Shown: piece by piece, positions 25,928-35,600 of the stretch
Position numbering within the stretch: the first letter of the stretch is position 1
How the letters are laid out: each line of letters opens with the position of its first letter
Source: Aneurinibacillus sp. Ricciae_BoGa-3
Lineage (GTDB): Bacteria > Bacillota > Bacilli > Aneurinibacillales > Aneurinibacillaceae
NCBI RefSeq assembly: GCF_028421645.1
Contig: NZ_CP116887.1
Span: forward strand, 3,226,001-3,290,000
DNA: 64,000 nucleotides
Direction of reading: 5' to 3'
Made by a program: the position numbers and the translations under genes
The notes under the pieces: model-generated
The model's input: only the letters and a program-made list of their open reading frames with translations
The model's database searches: none
Told to the model about the DNA's origin: nothing

Positions 25928-26545
25928 TTAGTGTATCATCCTGAATTTATGAAAAGGCCAAACAATGACCTCTGCTTTTCCCACTATGCTGTCGACCCGA
26001 ACAGGGCCGATTACCCGGCTGTCTGTGCTGTTGCGGCGGTTGTCACCCATTACAAAAACCGTGCCTTCCGGGACACGCACCGGTCCAAAATCTTCTGTTA
26101 GAACAAAACCATCTGCTTTCGCTTGCTCTTTCGACGCTCTTAAATAAGGTTCGTCTTTTATCCTGCCGTTTATGTACAGCTTATCACCGCGCACCGCAAC
26201 CGTTTGGCCTGCAGTAGCAATGATCCGTTTGATATAATCTTGTTCTTTGGTCGCATGAAATACAATGACGTCACCGGGCCCTGGCGAGTTTATCCGATAT
26301 ATAAGTTTATTCACGATTAACCGGTTGGTATCCTCAAGGGTTGGAACCATCGATGAACCATCCACAACAAACGGAACAAATACAAAAGCCCGGATCAACA
26401 GTGCCAGAATCACTGCAAAAAATAACGCTTTCACCCATTCATAGATCTCGCTTTTATATTTTCGGCTCTTTCGAGGTTGATAGGAAGTTTGCTCCACCAG
26501 GTTTAGCCCCTTTATATAGGATTTAACGCCATCCATTCTACCCAT
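25928..26545 (-). CDS. lepB: Signal peptidase I
   Basis: Membrane-anchored serine/lysine protease that removes signal peptides outside the cytoplasmic membrane. There is a cytoplasmic N-terminus, one transmembrane segment (about 38-58), catalytic S65 in DGSSMVPTL, general base K106 in YIKRIIA, and box E GDNRRNSTDSR (168-177). At 205 residues it is slightly longer than typical Bacillus SipS. The start at 26545 has only a weak ribosome site; ATG at 26536 is an alternative. A structured repeat separates it from rplS upstream. Confidence 0.96.
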   Translation of the reverse strand: MGRMDGVKSYIKGLNLVEQTSYQPRKSRKYKSEIYEWVKALFFAVILALLIRAFVFVPFVVDGSSMVPTLEDTNRLIVNKLIYRINSPGPGDVIVFHATKEQDYIKRIIATAGQTVAVRGDKLYINGRIKDEPYLRASKEQAKADGFVLTEDFGPVRVPEGTVFVMGDNRRNSTDSRVIGPVRVDSIVGKAEVIVWPFHKFRMIH

Positions 26546-26572
26546 GTTACTGCCTGCTTAAACGAAAATGAG

Positions 26573-26801
26573 AAAAACATCGCGGGCCATGCCGCTCTCT
26601 CCTTTCCCCTCATAGAAGTTTTTACGGGCGCTTTGTGGAACGACGGGCGGACCGGCAAAACATCTGGGTATCTCAATGATGGTGACAGTTGCCGGTCTTT
26701 TTCGCCCTCTGTTCCACACGCTCCACATGGGGAAAGAAAGGTGCGGGCATGCGCCTCACGATGTTTTCCTTGGGTATTTCGGGACCGGAGGTCCCGTTTA
26801 A
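26573..26801. repeat. Structured intergenic repeat, copy 1
   Basis: About 225 bp, closely similar to 36359-36581 and to the two halves of 61337-61720. It folds end-to-end into a long imperfect hairpin: ends ACATCGCGGGCCATGCC...TTTCCCC with GGGGAAAG...GGGCATGCGCCTCACGATGT, an inner stem TGTGGAAC..CGGGCG..GACCGGCAA with TTGCCGGTC..CGCCC..GTTCCACA, then a short hairpin GGGACCGGAGGTCCC. It fills the rplS-lepB gap. Short open frames inside it are by-products of the repeat. Confidence 0.85.
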
Positions 26802-26855
26802 CAAATCACTTCACGCACTTCAACACGTTAAAGCACAATATAAGTTTCTAAACGA

Positions 26856-26884
26856 AAAGAAAAAGAGGCTCGTAAGCAAGCCTC
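26856..26884 (-). terminator. Terminator after rplS
   Basis: Stem GAGGCT/AGCCTC (26865-26870 with 26879-26884) followed on the minus strand by TTTTTCTTTTC, 15 bp after the rplS stop codon. Confidence 0.8.
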
Positions 26885-26898
26885 CTTCGGTTTCACTA

Positions 26899-27246
26899 TT
26901 AGCGACGAATTTCTTTGATACGAGCAGCTTTACCCACACGATCGCGCAGGTAGTAAAGTTTCGCACGGCGAACTTTACCGTAACGTACTACTTCGATCTT
27001 GTCGATTTTCGGAGAATGAAGCGGGAATGTACGCTCAACCCCAACACCATAAGATATTTTACGAACGGTGAAAGTAGCGCTAACGCCACCGCCGCGGCGC
27101 TTAAGAACGACGCCTTCGAATACCTGAATACGTTCGCGTTGACCCTCAATAACTTTAACGTGAACGCGCACGGTATCTCCCGGACGGAATGCTGGGATTT
27201 CCGCTTTCAAGTTGGCTTGTGTAATTTCACGAATGATACTGTTCAT
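26899..27246 (-). CDS. rplS: 50S ribosomal protein L19
   Basis: Large-subunit protein at the 30S-50S interface. It has the conserved [20 protein letters not shown] and [20 protein letters not shown] and ends with the basic [18 protein letters not shown]. The ATG at 27244-27246 (MNSIIREI) follows GGAGGACAGTAGA; a longer frame starts with a TTG inside the ribosome site and is rejected, giving 115 residues, the normal length. It is preceded by its own promoter in the trmD end and followed by a terminator. Confidence 0.98.
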   Translation of the reverse strand: MNSIIREITQANLKAEIPAFRPGDTVRVHVKVIEGQRERIQVFEGVVLKRRGGGVSATFTVRKISYGVGVERTFPLHSPKIDKIEVVRYGKVRRAKLYYLRDRVGKAARIKEIRR

Positions 27247-27352
27247 TCTACTGTCCTCCTTCAATATAAGATGTTCATTCCGTATGAGAAGTTGCTCACC
27301 TCTGATAGGAAGCGGACCATCTTAGTCAGGGGCATATTTGCCCACAAATCGT

Positions 27353-27381
27353 ATCATAACACAGCCTGGAGAGCTTTACAA
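27353..27381 (-). promoter_or_regulatory. Probable rplS promoter
   Basis: Minus-strand TTGTAA (27376-27381) and TATGAT (27353-27358) with a 17-bp spacer. The -35 overlaps the trmD stop codon. About 100 nt of leader precede rplS; a regulatory L19-type leader is possible but was not recognised. Confidence 0.6.
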
Positions 27382-28143
27382 CTCTTGTTTAAGCTCTTCC
27401 AATAATTTTTGGACTTCGCCGGTCATCTCATATTTTTCGAGCAGGTCCGGCCTGCGCGTAAGTGTGCGCCTCAGTGATTCCTTCAGCCGCCATTTTTCGA
27501 TATTCTCATGGTGGCCCGATAATAGAACATCCGGCACGGCCATCCCCCGGAAGTCGGCAGGACGCGTATAATGCGGGTACTCAAGCAGGCCGGTGCTAAA
27601 CGAATCGGTAACGGCCGAAAGTTCGTTGCCAAGGGCGCCTTTTTGCAGGCGAACGACACTGTCGATGATCACCATGGCAGGCAATTCACCGCCGGTCAGT
27701 ACGTAGTCGCCGATCGAGAGCTCATCCGTTACCAGGTGGGTCCGGATTCGCTCATCATAGCCCTCATAGTGCCCGCAGACAAAAATCAAATGGTCTTCCC
27801 GGGCAAGCTCTTCCGCAATTTGCTGATTATAACGCTGCCCCTGCGGGCACAGCAGAATCACACGCGGCTTAAAATCTCCGTGCTGCCCGGTACCCACGCC
27901 CGCTTCCTCTGAGTTTCCCGCAAGGTGTTCTACAGCGCGGAATATAGGGTCAGGCTTGAGCACCATGCCGCCCCCACCCCCATAAGGGGTATCATCCACC
28001 TGGCCATGTTTATTCCCGGAGAAATCCCGAAAGTTAACAACGCGGAAGGAAACAAGGCCTTTCTGTTCCGCTTTGCCGATAATGCTCGAGGACAGAACAC
28101 CGCTGAACATTTCCGGAAACAAAGTTAAAATATCAATTTTCAT
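27376..28143 (-). CDS. trmD: tRNA (guanine37-N1)-methyltransferase
   Basis: Makes m1G37 in tRNAs that read CNN and GGN-type codons, preventing frameshifting. It is a SPOUT knot enzyme of 255 residues with [28 protein letters not shown], the glycine-rich [10 protein letters not shown] loop, and the trefoil-knot region [21 protein letters not shown] and [13 protein letters not shown]. It follows rimM after 17 bp in the conserved rpsP-khpA-ylqD-rimM-trmD-rplS order. The length is normal. Confidence 0.98.
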   Translation of the reverse strand: MKIDILTLFPEMFSGVLSSSIIGKAEQKGLVSFRVVNFRDFSGNKHGQVDDTPYGGGGGMVLKPDPIFRAVEHLAGNSEEAGVGTGQHGDFKPRVILLCPQGQRYNQQIAEELAREDHLIFVCGHYEGYDERIRTHLVTDELSIGDYVLTGGELPAMVIIDSVVRLQKGALGNELSAVTDSFSTGLLEYPHYTRPADFRGMAVPDVLLSGHHENIEKWRLKESLRRTLTRRPDLLEKYEMTGEVQKLLEELKQEL

Positions 28144-28160
28144 TAGCCATCTCCCATACT

Positions 28161-28676
28161 TTAAAGCAGCCCGGGCAGCAGGTGAATGACGATTCGCTTA
28201 TTGCTGATGTCGATCTGCTTTACCACGTCCTCAATGTATGGGATAAGCACATCGCTTTCTTTGCCCCGCTTCACAACCCACACATCGTTCGCGCCCGGCT
28301 GAAGAATTTCTTTTACCGTTCCAAGAAGTTCTCCTTCTTCAGTAACGATTTCGCAGCCCAGAATATCGTGGAAATAGAACTCACCTTCCTCCAGTGTGCC
28401 CCGGTCCGCCTCACTAATCTTAAGGATGCCTCCCTTAAACTTTTCGACATCGTTTATATTATGGTAGCCTTTAAAAGAGAGAATGTAAAAATTTTTATGC
28501 TGGCGCGCATCTTCAATGGTAAGCGGCAGTGGCTCTTTTAGAGTTGGGTGGAACAGATAAAGAACCTGCCCTTTTCTGTAGCGCTCCTCCGGAAAATCGG
28601 TTTCCGATACAACGCGGACCTCCCCACGTATCCCCTGCGTGTTAACCAGTTTGCCAACCGTATAATAATTAGCCAT
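28161..28676 (-). CDS. rimM: Ribosome maturation factor RimM
   Basis: 16S rRNA processing factor that binds S19 during 30S head assembly. The N-terminal RimM domain has [16 protein letters not shown] and the C-terminal PRC-barrel domain has [20 protein letters not shown] and [18 protein letters not shown] 28674-28676 (MANYYTVGK) is preceded by GGGGGAGAAGCG, a good ribosome site, giving 171 residues, the family's usual size. The frame is open without a stop back into ylqD, so read-through would yield a fused protein. Confidence 0.95.
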   Translation of the reverse strand: MANYYTVGKLVNTQGIRGEVRVVSETDFPEERYRKGQVLYLFHPTLKEPLPLTIEDARQHKNFYILSFKGYHNINDVEKFKGGILKISEADRGTLEEGEFYFHDILGCEIVTEEGELLGTVKEILQPGANDVWVVKRGKESDVLIPYIEDVVKQIDISNKRIVIHLLPGLL

Positions 28677-29090
28677 CGCTTCTCCCCCTTTCCTGATTTC
28701 TTTTACAATGCCGTCCTCCAGGATAATTTCGGTTTCGTTCATTAAGGATTCCCAGTCATCGCCCGGCCTAATCTGCACATCGCTTTCAACGGTGGTGTAC
28801 AGGACTTCGCTGCCTTCAGGAATACTCTTAAGCTGTTTCAGCTGAAAATCAAGCTGCTCGATTTTCTCCCGCCGGGTGTTCTCCTCCCTGATAAGGCGCT
28901 GCTGCACGACTTCTAACGCTTCATGGCTACGCCGCTGTGCCTCTGCCAAAAGCTTCTTCGCCTGGAACTGCAGCTGCTCCAATTCAAGCGAATAACGGTT
29001 TTTTAGGCTGGTAAACTCCTGCTCCATGAGTGCGCGTGATGTTTCGGTTAGTATCATTTTTACTTTAACCTGGCGCTTTACCGTTATCAT
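28161..29090 (-). CDS. ylqD: YlqD in continuous frame with RimM
   Basis: ATG 29088-29090 (MITVKRQVK) follows GGAGG at good spacing and begins YlqD, a sporeformer protein of unknown function: coiled-coil-like charged helix ([20 protein letters not shown] onward), then [23 protein letters not shown] and [12 protein letters not shown], matching the known YlqD end. No stop codon follows; GGEA leads directly into the RimM start. In most Bacillales ylqD and rimM are separate. The product may be a 309-residue fusion, with RimM also made from its internal start. Confidence 0.8.
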   Translation of the reverse strand: MITVKRQVKVKMILTETSRALMEQEFTSLKNRYSLELEQLQFQAKKLLAEAQRRSHEALEVVQQRLIREENTRREKIEQLDFQLKQLKSIPEGSEVLYTTVESDVQIRPGDDWESLMNETEIILEDGIVKEIRKGGEAMANYYTVGKLVNTQGIRGEVRVVSETDFPEERYRKGQVLYLFHPTLKEPLPLTIEDARQHKNFYILSFKGYHNINDVEKFKGGILKISEADRGTLEEGEFYFHDILGCEIVTEEGELLGTVKEILQPGANDVWVVKRGKESDVLIPYIEDVVKQIDISNKRIVIHLLPGLL

Positions 29091-29251
29091 GACATAACCT
29101 CCACTGGTTTGGCATGTTGGACAACTGTGCCCTCTTTTAGGTTGCACGCATGCGGCCGCGATCGGCATTCCTACTCGGCTGCAGGTCGGTTGCGCACAAT
29201 CCGAAATAGTAAGAAAAAGCCGGGATGATGTATCCCAGCTTTGTGTATGTT

Positions 29252-29479
29252 TTATACGATTTCAACGATAACCTTCTCGTTGTTTTTGAGCGCCATAGCT
29301 CCGACAACTGTGCGAAGTGATTTGGCTATCCGGCCCTGTTTGCCGATGACTTTGCCCATATCATTCGGGTGGACGGACAGCCGGTAAACAAGGGTGCGGT
29401 CGCGGGTCTCTTCCACTACGGATACGGCGTCAGGATGATCAACAAGAGCCTTTGCGATTACTTCAATTAGTGATTTCAC
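29252..29479 (-). CDS. khpA: KH-domain RNA-binding protein KhpA
   Basis: Small single-KH protein (75 residues) that pairs with KhpB and binds RNA, affecting cell division and elongation in Gram-positive bacteria. The GxxG loop is in [20 protein letters not shown], preceded by [11 protein letters not shown]. The length and position between rpsP and ylqD are exactly as in Bacillus (YlqC). GGAGG precedes the ATG. Confidence 0.96.
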   Translation of the reverse strand: MKSLIEVIAKALVDHPDAVSVVEETRDRTLVYRLSVHPNDMGKVIGKQGRIAKSLRTVVGAMALKNNEKVIVEIV

Positions 29480-29504
29480 TGGAGGCCCCCCGCATCAAAC
29501 GCAA

Positions 29505-29777
29505 TTATTTTTGGTTTTTTGCTTCGTGGAACTTCTTCATGATGCCAGCTTTGCTGAGCAGGTTGCGAACCGTGTCAGTAGGCTGCGCGCCAGTGGTTAA
29601 CCATTTCATTGCTTTTTCTTCATCAAGATTAACGATTGCAGGCTGTGCAACAGGATTGTACGTACCGATTTCTTCAATGAAACGGCCATCGCGCGGTGCG
29701 CGGGAATCTGCTACAACTACACGGTAAAATGGGGCTTTCTTTGCACCCATGCGTTTTAAACGAATTTTTACTGCCAT
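29505..29777 (-). CDS. rpsP: 30S ribosomal protein S16
   Basis: Small-subunit assembly protein. It starts [20 protein letters not shown], then [18 protein letters not shown] and TYNPVAQP, all invariant S16 stretches; 90 residues, normal. GGAGGTAAT precedes the ATG. It follows ffh by about 100 bp and is translated from the long rnc-to-trmD gene string. Confidence 0.98.
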   Translation of the reverse strand: MAVKIRLKRMGAKKAPFYRVVVADSRAPRDGRFIEEIGTYNPVAQPAIVNLDEEKAMKWLTTGAQPTDTVRNLLSKAGIMKKFHEAKNQK

Positions 29778-29876
29778 TATAAATTACCTCCATAGTGTGT
29801 TTTTTACACGAATTTTTTAATTATAACAAAGTTCACTTACAAAAAGAAAACTTTAGTTAAAAACATCAAGTAAGCC

Positions 29877-31229
29877 CTATGACATAAAAGGAAACTTAAA
29901 TCCGCCGCCTTTTTTCTTCGCTTTGTCTGACATTTTGGTAAACTGCTTCATCATTTTCCTCATGTCTTCAAACTGCTTAATCAAGCGGTTTACTTCCTGA
30001 ACGGTTGTACCGCTGCCGAGCGCGATACGCTTTCGCCGGCTGGCATTAATCATTTCAGGCTTCACTTTTTCATCTTTCGTCATCGAGCGAATAATCGCCT
30101 CAATGCGGCCAAGCGCGCTATCGTCCACCTTGACATCCTTCATGCCTTTGATTTTGTTCATCCCAGGCAGCATGTTCATGATTTCATTTAGCGGGCCCAT
30201 TTTGCGGACCTGTTCCATCTGGGTAAGAAAGTCCTCAAAAGTGAACTCGGCCTTGCGCATTTTGCGCTCCATTTCTTTCGCTGTCGCTTCGTCCACATCA
30301 ATCTGGGCTTTCTCAATCAGCGTCAGTACGTCGCCCATCCCCAATATGCGGCTGGCCATGCGATCCGGATGAAACGGTTCAAGCGCGTCCAGCTTCTCGC
30401 CCATCCCGACAAACTTAATCGGCATGCCGGTAACGGATTTAACCGATAACGCCGCACCGCCTTTGGTGTCGCCGTCAAGCTTCGTTAAGACGATACCGCT
30501 TAACGCAAGCTGTTTATTAAAGCTGTCTGCGACATTGACGGCATCCTGGCCGGTCATGGCATCGACCACAAGCAGAATCTCGTTGGGCTTTGCTACCTCT
30601 TTCATTTCCTGGAGCTCGGTCATCAAAGTCTCATCAATATGCAGGCGGCCTGCCGTATCGATCAACACATAATCGAGATGTTCCGTTTTGGCGTATTCGA
30701 TAGCAGCCCGGGCAATTTCAACCGGCTTATTAGAGCCTTCAATAGTAAAGACCGGAATATCAAGCTGTTTCCCGAGAACCTGGAGCTGTTTGATCGCAGC
30801 CGGACGGTAGACATCAGCGGCGACCAGGAGCGGCTTGCGGTTCATCTTGCCGCGGAGATAGTTAGCCAGCTTACCGGTGCTTGTCGTCTTACCGGCACCC
30901 TGGAGCCCTACCATCATCACGACAGTTGGCGGCCTTCCGGCAACCGCGATTTTGCTCTGCCCGCCTCCCATCAGTTCGGTTAATTCGTCATTGACGACTT
31001 TAATAACCTGCTGGCCGGGAGTGAGGCTTTTCAGGACATCCTGGCCGATCGCACGCTCTTTCACGCGGTTGACAAAATCTTTGACAACCTTGAAGTTAAC
31101 GTCCGCTTCCAGCAGGGCAAGGCGCACCTCGCGCATTGCTTTCGTTACATCTTCCTCTGTAACTTTCCCTTTGCCGCGAAGCTTGTCAAAAGTGGATTGC
31201 AGTCGGCTGGCTAAGCTTTCAAATGCCAT
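29877..31229 (-). CDS. ffh: Signal recognition particle GTPase Ffh
   Basis: Cytosolic SRP54 homologue that binds 4.5S/6S scRNA and signal sequences and delivers ribosomes to FtsY. The N domain has MREVRLALLEADVNFKVVK; the G domain has P-loop GLQGAGKTT (108-116), DTAGR and TKLDGD; the Met-rich M domain runs from about 325 (RKMGPLNEIMNMLPGM) and the tail is KKKGGGFKFPFMS. At 450 residues the length is normal. It starts 10 bp after ylxM, in the conserved ftsY-ylxM-ffh order. Confidence 0.98.
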   Translation of the reverse strand: MAFESLASRLQSTFDKLRGKGKVTEEDVTKAMREVRLALLEADVNFKVVKDFVNRVKERAIGQDVLKSLTPGQQVIKVVNDELTELMGGGQSKIAVAGRPPTVVMMVGLQGAGKTTSTGKLANYLRGKMNRKPLLVAADVYRPAAIKQLQVLGKQLDIPVFTIEGSNKPVEIARAAIEYAKTEHLDYVLIDTAGRLHIDETLMTELQEMKEVAKPNEILLVVDAMTGQDAVNVADSFNKQLALSGIVLTKLDGDTKGGAALSVKSVTGMPIKFVGMGEKLDALEPFHPDRMASRILGMGDVLTLIEKAQIDVDEATAKEMERKMRKAEFTFEDFLTQMEQVRKMGPLNEIMNMLPGMNKIKGMKDVKVDDSALGRIEAIIRSMTKDEKVKPEMINASRRKRIALGSGTTVQEVNRLIKQFEDMRKMMKQFTKMSDKAKKKGGGFKFPFMS

Positions 31230-31239
31230 GGTCCGCCTC

Positions 31240-31581
31240 CTAATCGATATCCAATTCTAAAGCGGAGATCTCGTCTACAAGTTCCCTCGCCCTGGAGTTA
31301 TCCTTATTCATTTCCTGCTTGAGTTCATCGAGCAGCAGCCGCCTCTTCTCGTAGCGGGCCAGCAGCTTAAGCTTCTCTTCGTACTGCTCAATTTGCCTCT
31401 CTACGCGCTTCACTTGGTCAAATACGGCCTGTCGGCTTACGTTCTGCAGTTCAGCTATTTCACTGAGCGAGAGGTCTTCATGGTAATACATCTCAAAATA
31501 CTGGCGCTGCTTGTCTTTGAGCAGCCGCCCGTAAAAGTCAAACAAAAGCTGCAGCCTATTGCGGTTATCTTCTTCGATCAT
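31240..31581 (-). CDS. ylxM: YlxM HTH protein, SRP-associated
   Basis: Small helix-turn-helix protein (113 residues from this start) that accompanies ffh in Firmicutes and modulates SRP activity in streptococci. It has DFYGRLLKDKQRQYFEMYYH, then DLSLSEIAELQNVSRQAVFD as the sigma-like HTH, then a basic coiled coil. The ATG at 31579-31581 (MIEEDN) has GGGGGAAACGCCC upstream. A longer frame extends 29 codons but lacks a site and the conserved start. Confidence 0.93.
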   Translation of the reverse strand: MIEEDNRNRLQLLFDFYGRLLKDKQRQYFEMYYHEDLSLSEIAELQNVSRQAVFDQVKRVERQIEQYEEKLKLLARYEKRRLLLDELKQEMNKDNSRARELVDEISALELDID

Positions 31582-31679
31582 GGGCGTTTCCCCCATGTGA
31601 AAAAATTTGGTGTAAAGAGTAATCTCTTTACAGGAATTAATCATACAGAATCCGTTGCTGTCTGTCAAGATATTTATCT

Positions 31680-32666
31680 TTACTGGGCTGTTTCTTTTTC
31701 AATTGAGTTGGCAAATAAGGCATGCACAAACTGGTCTGCGTCAAACGGCTGCAGATCGTCCATTTTTTCGCCGAGGCCAACAAACTTAACCGGAATGTTC
31801 AATTCATTGCGAATGGCGATCACGATGCCGCCTTTTGCCGTACCGTCAAGCTTGGTCAGGATAAGTCCGGTTAAATCGGCAGACTCGCCAAAGGCTTTTG
31901 CCTGGCTGAGCGCATTCTGGCCAGTTGTACCATCCAGCACAAGCAGCGTCTCGTGCGGAGCACCGGGCACTTCCCGCTGGATGACGCGATTGATTTTGGC
32001 TAATTCCTCCATCAGATTTGTTTTATTCTGTAGGCGGCCAGCTGTATCGCACAGCAGAATGTCGGCAGTTTTCTTGCGGGCTGCGTGAATCCCGTCATAA
32101 ATAACGGCTGCGGGGTCGGATCCCTGCTGCTGCCTAACCACTTCCACGCCAACACGCTCTCCCCATACCTCTAGCTGTTCAATCGCCCCCGCACGAAACG
32201 TGTCTCCGGCAGCCAGCACCACTTTTTTGCCCTGGCTTTTAAACAGGTGGGCCATTTTGCCGATGGTGGTTGTTTTACCGACGCCATTTACGCCTACGAA
32301 CAAAATAATGTTCATCCGGCCGTCTTCGATGTTTAAGGATGTATCTTCGTCTTTATCCTGCAGGAGCTCAACCAGCTTCTCGGATAGAAGCGGCTGCAAC
32401 GCAGCGGCTTCTTCGATCTTTTGCTTGCGTGCCTCGGCGCGCAGTTCATCGACCAGCTCAAGCACCGTGTTCACACCGACATCAGCGGCAATCAAAATTT
32501 CTTCCAGCTCCTCAAAGAAATCATCATCGACCCGTTTGTAGCGGCGTACGAGATCCTCGACCTTTTCAAATGCACCGCGGGTTTTCGTTAAGCCTTCTTT
32601 GAATTTCGTTGTGATCGCTTCGGTTTGTCCTGCTATTTTGTCTTTTAACTTTTTAAAGAAGCTCAT
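31680..32666 (-). CDS. ftsY: SRP receptor FtsY
   Basis: Membrane-associated GTPase that docks SRP at SecYEG. It has a short basic A region (MSFFKKLKDKIAGQTEAITT), an N domain, and a G domain with P-loop GVNGVGKTTT (125-134), DTAGRLQNK, and TKLDGTAKGG; the C-terminal helix ends QFVHALF. 328 residues is typical of Gram-positive FtsY, which lacks the long acidic domain. It lies 17 bp after smc. Confidence 0.98.
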   Translation of the reverse strand: MSFFKKLKDKIAGQTEAITTKFKEGLTKTRGAFEKVEDLVRRYKRVDDDFFEELEEILIAADVGVNTVLELVDELRAEARKQKIEEAAALQPLLSEKLVELLQDKDEDTSLNIEDGRMNIILFVGVNGVGKTTTIGKMAHLFKSQGKKVVLAAGDTFRAGAIEQLEVWGERVGVEVVRQQQGSDPAAVIYDGIHAARKKTADILLCDTAGRLQNKTNLMEELAKINRVIQREVPGAPHETLLVLDGTTGQNALSQAKAFGESADLTGLILTKLDGTAKGGIVIAIRNELNIPVKFVGLGEKMDDLQPFDADQFVHALFANSIEKETAQ

Positions 32667-32683
32667 AGTATTTACTCCTTTCT

Positions 32684-35600
32684 CTACGAAACCAAACTGT
32701 CATCTTCCAGGCGGACCGAAACAAGCCGCGACACACCTGATTCCTGCATGGTAATGCCGTACAAAACATCGGCCCCCTCCATGGTTCCCCTCCGGTGGGT
32801 GACCACGATAAACTGGGTGTCTTCGCAAAATACGCGAAGATACTCGGCAAAGCGGGCTACGTTTGCCTCATCAAGCGCTGCCTCTACCTCATCAAGCACA
32901 CAGAACGGAACCGGCTTAACCCGCAGTATCGCAAAAAGCAGGGCGATGGCCGTAAGAGCTTTCTCGCCCCCTGATAGAAGCGCTAAATACTGCAGCTTCT
33001 TACCCGGGGGCTGGGCGACGATATCGATCCCCGTTTCCAGCAGATTTTCCGGGTCTGAAAGTTTTAAATCAGCCCGTCCTCCGCCAAACAGCCGGGTAAA
33101 TACATCACCAAACTGTTCACGGATGGCCTCAAACGTTTCATGAAACCTGCGCGACATTTCTTCTTCAATATCCTGGATCACATTGTATAGCGTGGCCTTC
33201 GCTTCACTGAGATCAATCTGCTGGGCTTCGAGAAACTGCTGCCGCTCAAACAGCCGTTCATACTCTTCAATGGCCCCTAAGTTCACCACACCAAGCGCTT
33301 GAATCTGGTGTTTTATATTTTTGACGATACGCTCGGCTTCTGCTGTATCCTCTGGAAGGGGGTACGCACTCTTCGCCATTTCGTAGCTTAATTCGTATTC
33401 ATCACGGAGCTTGTGCAGCAGATTATCAAGTTCAACGTCATACCGGCCCACCTTAACTTCGCATTTGTGCAGGTTATCTTCTATCATTTTCAGCTGGCGC
33501 CGCTTTTCTTTGGCTTCGATTTCATAGGCATCTATGCGGGCATATACATCCTGCCTTTTCTGCCGCTGGCTTTGGATATGGAGCGTGTATTGTTCTTTGC
33601 TGGCGCGCAGCTCCCGGATCGCCGCATCTAATTTCTCTTCTTCTTCGTCGCTGTTGGCGCCTGCGGAGTCAAGCCGCACCAATAGGCGGGTCATGTCCTC
33701 TAATTCTTTGGACACAGCCTCCAGCTCTTTTGTCAGACGTTCAAATTCTTTAGCGTTTGCCTCATGCTGCTCCCGCCTTGCTGCCAGCTGGATTTTAAGT
33801 TCTGTAATCCGTTCGTTTAAAGCCTCGCGATCGGTTTGCTTCTCACGCCTGCTCCTTTCCGTGGTTTCGATTTCCTGTTGTTTTTCCTGTTCGGCTATTG
33901 CAAGCTCCTCCAGCTCTTCTTCAATGCTGGCGATTCTGCGTTCGGCATCTGCCTGCTCCCCGGCGAGCACTTGCTGATCGTGCGCAAAAAACGCCCACCG
34001 ATCGGCAATGGCCTTCTCATTTGCATCGATTTCACGAAGCTGGCTTTTAAACTCCTGCTCTTCTAGCCGGAGCTTTTCACCGTCGGCCCGCATAAGGGCA
34101 AGCGTCTGTTCCCATTCCTGTTCTTCGGAAGCAAGCTGCTGGAGCTTCTCGTACCATTCCTGGTTTTCTGCCTTCAGATTATTGATAGCTTCTTCCAGCT
34201 GCTCAAGTTCACGCTGCCTGCCCAGTAGATGGTTGGCCTTCTGCTGTACAGAGCCGCCGCTCATGGATCCACCCGGATTTACGACATCCCCTTCCAGTGT
34301 AACGATCCGGTACCGATACTGAAACTGCCGGGCAACCCGGTTAGCTTGCTCCAGATTTTCCGTGATAATGACGGTACCTAGCAGGTTCTCAATAATCGTT
34401 CGATATTTGGGTTCAGTACGCACCAGGTCTGCCGCAGACCCCACCACGCCATCAGTCTGCGTCAGTCTCTCCTTATCATGCGGCTGAAGATGCCTCGGCT
34501 TAATCACATCCAGTGGCAGAAAAGTGGCGCGGCCGGCACGGTTTTTCTTTAAAAAGGCGATCGCCTGCCGGCCAACGGCTTCATCCCTTACCACCACATG
34601 CTGGAGAGCGGCTCCAAGTGCTGTTTCAATGGCCAGCTCATATCGCTTCTCTACTGAAATTAACTCAGCAACCGCTCCTTCAATTCCGTTAAAGCCGTTC
34701 GTTCTGGCACGGAGCACTTCTTTGACTCCCTGCATAAAACCGGAAAAGTCCGCTTGCATTTCTTTTAATACGTCCCTGCGTGAAACGAGCGCGTTGAGCC
34801 TATGCTCTCCCTCACGCAGCTTTTCCAGCCATTCGGATTTTTTGGCGGCTCTCTGTTTGTGTCCCGCCTCTTTCTCCTTATATCGGATAACATCCTGTGC
34901 CAGCTTCTCCGCAATAGCCTCAAGCTTGCTCTGCACCTCTTCCCGCAGTGTAGCAAGGCGCTCTTTTTCTTCAATCACCTGCCTGTTATTGGTCTCCAGG
35001 CGCTGCCACTTCACCTTCGTATTCTCGGTCATCTGCTGAAAATGCCGAAGCTCATTGCGCAGGGATGCCATCTGATTTAAGATTTCAATGTAATCCCCCT
35101 TCAGCCGCTCAATGTCACCCTCGGAGAAAACAGCAAAGTTAACATATCTCTTTTGTTCATAGGAAAGCTCTTTTTGCAGCGCATCGATTTCCTGCTGGGA
35201 AGCAGCGAGGCTTTCCTGGCTGGCGCTGGCGGATGCACGGTATTCGTCCTGTTTGGCCTGCAGGGCCATCACCTTTTCCCGTGAATCCTGCTTGTTTTTG
35301 CTGTTGTTACGCAGGCGCTCCCGCAGAACCTCACGAAGCCCCTCGCTTCGCTCCGCTTCCTCTGTTACCGTAAGCAGCCGCTGCTGCAGCTCTTCTAAAA
35401 CTTGATCCTGCTCACTGGCGTACTGGCGCAAATCCGTCATTTCTGCGTCAAGGCCATTAACCTCTGCCGCACACGCCACCTGGTTATTCGTTAATTCCTC
35501 GACAAGCGCTTTCGTCTCCTGCCACTCGGCATGCAGCGTGTCAAACTGTTTAACATAAAGTCCAATTTCATGCTGGGCCAGCTCCTCTTTCAGAGCGGTA

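Noticed and set aside
26633..27405. Open frames inside the structured repeats (similar 'proteins' at 26.7 and 36.4 kb)
   Set aside because: They resemble each other only because the DNA repeat does. Frames are not kept in copy 3 and there is no start signal.
32339..35080. Many plus-strand open frames opposite smc, recG and ffh
   Set aside because: They are antisense shadows of long high-coding-bias genes, without ribosome sites or recognisable domains.
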